Below, in pieces: positions 36,422 to 39,365 of a stretch of 39,365 nucleotides of DNA. The stretch is from Streptomyces sp. CBMA156 (GTDB lineage: Bacteria; Actinomycetota; Actinomycetes; Streptomycetales; Streptomycetaceae). How positions within the stretch are numbered: position 1 is the first letter of the stretch; each line of letters starts with the position of its first letter. The DNA is taken from NCBI RefSeq assembly GCF_014596515.1, contig NZ_MSJQ01000298.1, positions 1 to 39,365 on the forward strand, given 5' to 3'. The position numbers were made by a program, and so were the translations under genes. Under the pieces are notes generated by a model. It saw only the letters and a list, made by a program, of their open reading frames with translations. It searched no databases and was not told where the DNA came from.

Positions 36422-37675
36422 ATGGCTGACCGGATCACGGTCATCGGGTGGGACGGCACCCCGCTGACCGAGGCCGCCGGCGCGGCCCTGGCCGCGGCGA
36501 CCCTGGTGGCCGGCGCCCCCTACCAACTGAACGCCCTCCCGGTGCCGGAGGCCGCCGAGCGGATCACCCTCGGCAGCATCCGGGAGGCCGCCCGCAGGAT
36601 CGCCCAGCACCGCGGCGCGGCCGTCGTGGTCGCCGAGGGCGACCCGGGCTTCTTCGGCGTGGTGCGCACCCTGCGCCGCCCCGAGTTCGGCCTCGAACTG
36701 GAGGTGCTGCCAGCCGTCTCCTCGGTGGCCACCGCCTTCGCCCGGGCCGGCATGCCCTGGGAGGACGCCCAGGTGGTCAGCGTGCACGGCGGACGGCTGC
36801 GCCGCGCGGCCAACATCTGCCGGGCCCACCCCAAGGTCGCGGTGCTCACCGCGCCGGGCGCCGGACCCGCCGAACTCGCCCTGATGCTGCGCGGGGTGCA
36901 CCGGACCTTCGTGGTCTGCGAGGCCCTCGGCACCCCGGACGAGGACGTCACCGTCCTCACCTCCGACCGGATCGCCGACCACGTGTGGCGGGACCCCAAC
37001 GTGGTGCTGGTGATCGGCGGCGCCGCCCAGTCCGCGGTGACCGAGGCGGCCGGCTGGCTCGCCGGGCGCCCGGTCGGCTACCCCGGCGCGGAACGCGGCT
37101 GGGCGCTCCCCGGTGACGCCTACGCGGGCGCCGGGCGCGTGGAAGGTGCACCGGGCGCGCCGGAGTCGCTCCCCGCCCATGTGCGCGCCCTGGTGCTGGC
37201 CCGTCTGGGTGCCCGTCCAGGGGACCTGGTCTGGTCGGTCGGCGCCGGCAGCGGCGCCCTCGCGGTGGAGGCGGCCAGGTTCGGCGCCGCCGTGGTCGCG
37301 GTCGAGGGCTCCCGCTCGGCCTGCGCCCGGCTGACCGTCAACGCCCGCCGCTACGGCGTCGAGGTGGAGGCGGTGTACGGGAGCGGACCCGAGGTGCTGG
37401 GCGGCCTGCCGGAGCCGGACGCGGCGGTGGTGGAGTCCGGCGGCCTCGACGTGGTGCGCGCGGTGCTGGCCCGCCGGCCCGAGCGGTTCGTCGCGCTGCC
37501 CCGGACCCTCGCCGAGGCGGAGGAGGTCCGCCGGGCGATCGACGGGGCCGGCTACCGGGCGGACGGCGCGCTGCTCCAGGCGACCCCGCTGCTGCCGGCG
37601 GGGGAGGGCGACGGGCTGGCGCTGGGAGCGGCCGGAACCGGCGCGCTGGTGCTCTGGGGTGAGCAGATCGTGTGA
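36422..37675 (+). CDS. cobL: precorrin-6Y C5,15-methyltransferase (decarboxylating), CbiE-CbiT fusion
   Basis: 417 residues. ATG 36422 has GGGAG 11 bases upstream; a GTG at 36389 in frame is less likely because ADRITVIGWDG should start the CbiE fold. The N-terminal CbiE domain (about 1-205) methylates C5: VVAEGDPGFFGVVRTL, VLPAVSSVATAFARAG and VSVHGGR are typical. The C-terminal CbiT domain (about 235-417) is a class I methyltransferase acting at C15 with decarboxylation: LGARPGDLVWSVGAGSGALA binds SAM, and PDAAVVESGG follows. It acts in corrin-ring synthesis for vitamin B12. It is isolated from a full cob cluster here, but the gene after next may be CobT-like. Confidence 0.94.
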   Translation: MADRITVIGWDGTPLTEAAGAALAAATLVAGAPYQLNALPVPEAAERITLGSIREAARRIAQHRGAAVVVAEGDPGFFGVVRTLRRPEFGLELEVLPAVSSVATAFARAGMPWEDAQVVSVHGGRLRRAANICRAHPKVAVLTAPGAGPAELALMLRGVHRTFVVCEALGTPDEDVTVLTSDRIADHVWRDPNVVLVIGGAAQSAVTEAAGWLAGRPVGYPGAERGWALPGDAYAGAGRVEGAPGAPESLPAHVRALVLARLGARPGDLVWSVGAGSGALAVEAARFGAAVVAVEGSRSACARLTVNARRYGVEVEAVYGSGPEVLGGLPEPDAAVVESGGLDVVRAVLARRPERFVALPRTLAEAEEVRRAIDGAGYRADGALLQATPLLPAGEGDGLALGAAGTGALVLWGEQIV

Positions 37676-37684
37676 AGGCCTCGG

Positions 37685-37710
37685 GCCCGCCCGGCGGATC
37701 CCCGGCGGGC
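37685..37710 (+). terminator. hairpin after cobL
   Basis: GCCCGCC (37685-37691) pairs with GGCGGGC (37704-37710). Seven bp, no T-run. Confidence 0.5.
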
Positions 37711-38191
37711 GGCCGGGGGCGCGCACCGGGACCGTCCGCCGGCGTGGACGGTGATCCAGGTCGCATCCGGACACCTATTCGAGAGGTGACCGCGCCGTGC
37801 CGGTAGTGTGACGTCCTGGGCGGCTGCATCGGTCGGCGACCCACCCGATTCAGTCGGTTTGTCACCATTTTGACGCGGTGCAACCCGGTTCCGCTCGGAG
37901 TGTGGGCAATTCGACGGGCCTCGTGCCGGACCTGGAGAATGCCGTAGGGTCCGGTGCGGTCGTGCCGGTTGCTCCGGGTTGTCGTTGTTTCAGACGACGT
38001 GCCGTCCCGTACGGGAGGTGCACCGGGCCGGGTGCCGCAGTGCGCCGGAAGGACTTGGGCCGCAGCGCCACGGCGCGGCGGCCACATGTAATTAGGGGCG
38101 GGTCGGTGCTGGTTCGGCCCGCGCGGATGGGCGCTGCGATCGGTGATCGCGTCGCCGAGGGCGCGGCAGCGGCCTGGAAGGAGCTTTGACA
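37711..38191 (+). promoter_or_regulatory. long intergenic region upstream of the partial gene
   Basis: About 480 bases with lower coding signal. I find no cobalamin riboswitch core or gene in it. Candidate -10 elements are TAGGGT (37945-37950) and TAATTA (38089-38094), both with poor -35 partners. TTTGTCACCATTTTGACG near 37858-37875 is the most AT-rich stretch and may hold a promoter. AAGGAG at 38178-38183 is the ribosome binding site for the next gene. Confidence 0.4.
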
Positions 38192-39365
38192 ATGACCGAT
38201 GGCGGCCACGTCCCGGGCGAGGGAATGCCGGAGCACCTGCACGCCGGGCCTGACGGGCTCGGCGGACCGGAGGGCGTCGCGGGCGTTGCACCCCTCCAGG
38301 GCCTCGTGACGGACGGCGGTGTGATCCCGAACCCGGCGGCCCCGATCGGCGGCGTGCCCGGCGCGATGCCCCCGGGTGCGGGCGTCATCCCGCCGCAGGG
38401 CCAGCACGGCTACGGCGTTCCCGGGATGCCCCAGCCCGGCCACCCCGGCGAGGGCTGGGCCGTCGACCAGGGCGCCCCGCGCCCCGCCTTCCACTTCCTC
38501 GACCAGCCCGACACGCCGGACGGCCTGGACGACGATGACGACGTGCTGCTGATGCCGGGACCGCAGGGCTCCTGGGGCGAGCCGCTGGCGGCCGTCCCGG
38601 CCGAGCAGGTGCCGCTCGCGCCGCAGCAGGACGGCACGCCGGTCGAGCCGTCCTGGCCGCCGGTGGACCCGCCGGTGCTCGGCGCCGAGCACGGCAGGCA
38701 TCCCGTCCAGACGCAGCCGCAGGTGCAGCAGCCGATGACGCAGGCTCAGCAGCCGCGCCGCCCGCTGCACGCCGGGCCGCCGATCCCGGACCCGTCGCTG
38801 ATGACCGGCCAGGTGCCGGTCCGCTCGCTGGCCGACCGCGGCCCCTCGCAGGGCGGCACGCCCGCGCACGGCATCCCGGTGGTCGGCCGTCCGCCGGTGG
38901 CCGAGGCCGTCGCCCAGGCTCCGGTCGCCGCGCCGCAGGCCGTCCCGATGGCACCGGTCGCTCCGGTGGCCCCGGGCGTTCCCGTCGTGGACGGGCAGCA
39001 GCCGCCGCAGGCGCCGGACTTCCACCAGCCCCAGCAGGCGCAGCAGGTCCAGCAGGTGCCGCTGCACGCGTACCCGGTCGAGGCCGTGCCGTCCGTCGAG
39101 ACGGTCGGGGCGATCGAGGTGATCGAGGTCGTCGAGATGCCGGAGGCCGTCCAGGCCGCCGCCGTTCAGGACGTCCAGGCGGTTCAGGCCGTTCAGGCCG
39201 TTCAGGACGGGCCCGCCCCCGAGGCCGTGGTGGAGGCCGTCGCGGTCGCTCCGCAGGCCGTCGTGGCGGAGCCGGCCGAGGCCGTGCCGTCGGTGGCCGA
39301 GGCGGCCGGCGCGCCTGCCGCCGAGGCCGTCGTCGAGCCCGCCGTTGCCGAGCCCGCCGTCACGG
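38192..39365 (+). CDS. long low-complexity acidic/Pro/Gln/Val-rich protein, 3'-truncated (possible CobT N-terminal extension)
   Basis: At least 391 residues, open at the window edge. ATG 38192 has AAGGAG eight bases upstream. It starts MTDGGHVPGEGMPEHLHAG. Near residue 100 an ordered-looking stretch FHFLDQPDTPDGLDDDDDVL then LLMPGPQGSWGEP occurs. The rest is Pro/Gln/Ala/Val-rich and likely disordered, with repeats of AVQ and EAV near the end. No signal peptide. From memory, streptomycete nicotinate-nucleotide-dimethylbenzimidazole phosphoribosyltransferases near cobL have long N-terminal extensions with an acidic LLLMPG-like patch. That would make this CobT, but the catalytic domain lies outside the window, so the name is an inference. 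Confidence 0.75.
   Translation, partial: MTDGGHVPGEGMPEHLHAGPDGLGGPEGVAGVAPLQGLVTDGGVIPNPAAPIGGVPGAMPPGAGVIPPQGQHGYGVPGMPQPGHPGEGWAVDQGAPRPAFHFLDQPDTPDGLDDDDDVLLMPGPQGSWGEPLAAVPAEQVPLAPQQDGTPVEPSWPPVDPPVLGAEHGRHPVQTQPQVQQPMTQAQQPRRPLHAGPPIPDPSLMTGQVPVRSLADRGPSQGGTPAHGIPVVGRPPVAEAVAQAPVAAPQAVPMAPVAPVAPGVPVVDGQQPPQAPDFHQPQQAQQVQQVPLHAYPVEAVPSVETVGAIEVIEVVEMPEAVQAAAVQDVQAVQAVQAVQDGPAPEAVVEAVAVAPQAVVAEPAEAVPSVAEAAGAPAAEAVVEPAVAEPAVT
39164..39208 (+). repeat. five tandem 9-bp repeats (VQA/VQD codons)
   Basis: GTTCAGGAC, GTCCAGGCG, GTTCAGGCC, GTTCAGGCC and GTTCAGGAC follow each other without gaps and encode VQDVQAVQAVQAVQD in frame. Confidence 0.85.

Noticed and set aside
37878..38189. 103-residue ORF in the intergenic region
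   Set aside because: Irregular third-position use, no ribosome binding site, no recognisable motif, and it ends inside the spacer just after the ribosome binding site of the next gene.
37676..38191. Cobalamin riboswitch upstream of the partial gene
   Set aside because: No B12-box or GCCACTG core was found on the plus strand.

Overview
The window is very GC-rich, with strong G/C preference at third codon positions, GTG starts, tight stop/start overlaps and many GC-rich hairpin terminators. It reads as a chromosomal segment of a streptomycete (Streptomyces or Kitasatospora). The order DUF1844 gene, infC-rpmI-rplT, TrmH-type methyltransferase, sensor kinase, pheST, later argCJBD-argR and argH, then metNIQ and a cobalamin gene, matches what I remember of the core region in this family. 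I see no tRNA, rRNA, CRISPR array, insertion sequence or prophage.

Layout. 1-5.3 kb: end of a membrane-anchored Gly-rich protein; a chitin-type lytic polysaccharide monooxygenase (LPMO) with a DasR-type site in its promoter; a small conserved hypothetical protein; a PLP-fold alanine-racemase/D-threonine-aldolase-like enzyme; an SseB-like protein; and a DUF1844 protein. 5.3-13.6 kb: translation block with a long infC leader containing an intrinsic terminator, infC (start codon ATC), rpmI, rplT, an rRNA methyltransferase, an orphan histidine kinase and pheST. 13.6-24.5 kb: accessory block with a GntR(YtrA)/ABC transporter operon, a secreted GH46 chitosanase with a perfect 19-bp operator palindrome, a 3-hydroxyacyl-CoA dehydrogenase, an SDR oxidoreductase, a degenerate polysaccharide-deacetylase lipoprotein, a Methyltransf_19 enzyme, an HD-domain protein, an FBP zinc-finger protein, an S4 RNA-binding protein, a VOC protein and an RlmG-like methyltransferase. 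24.5-31.2 kb: arginine biosynthesis, argCJBD-argR then argH, with ArgR-like sites at argC and argH; argG and argF are absent. 31.2-39.4 kb: a free-standing sigma region 4 protein, two GNAT acetyltransferases, the methionine importer metNIQ behind a roughly 390-nt leader encoding a Cys/Met-rich peptide, a fused CbiE-CbiT (CobL) gene, and the start of a long low-complexity acidic/Pro/Gln-rich protein that may be the N-terminal extension of a CobT-like enzyme.

How the genes work together. infC, rpmI, rplT and pheST supply initiation, the 50S subunit and tRNA-Phe charging. The LPMO and chitosanase degrade chitin/chitosan outside the cell and carry two different operator types. The arg genes make arginine from glutamate through N-acetylated intermediates under ArgR. 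MetNIQ imports methionine. CobL belongs to corrin synthesis.

Most unusual points: (1) the metNIQ leader, where a predicted leaderless ORF ends MCRRMCHC and is followed by a terminator-like hairpin, suggesting translation-coupled attenuation by cysteine or methionine supply; (2) the infC leader with an in-line terminator and a rare ATC start; (3) several regulatory or housekeeping genes that look leaderless; (4) a sigma region 4 protein with no region 2; (5) tandem repeats placed exactly over stop codons at the kinase gene and at argJ. All names are from reading the sequence; no database search was run.
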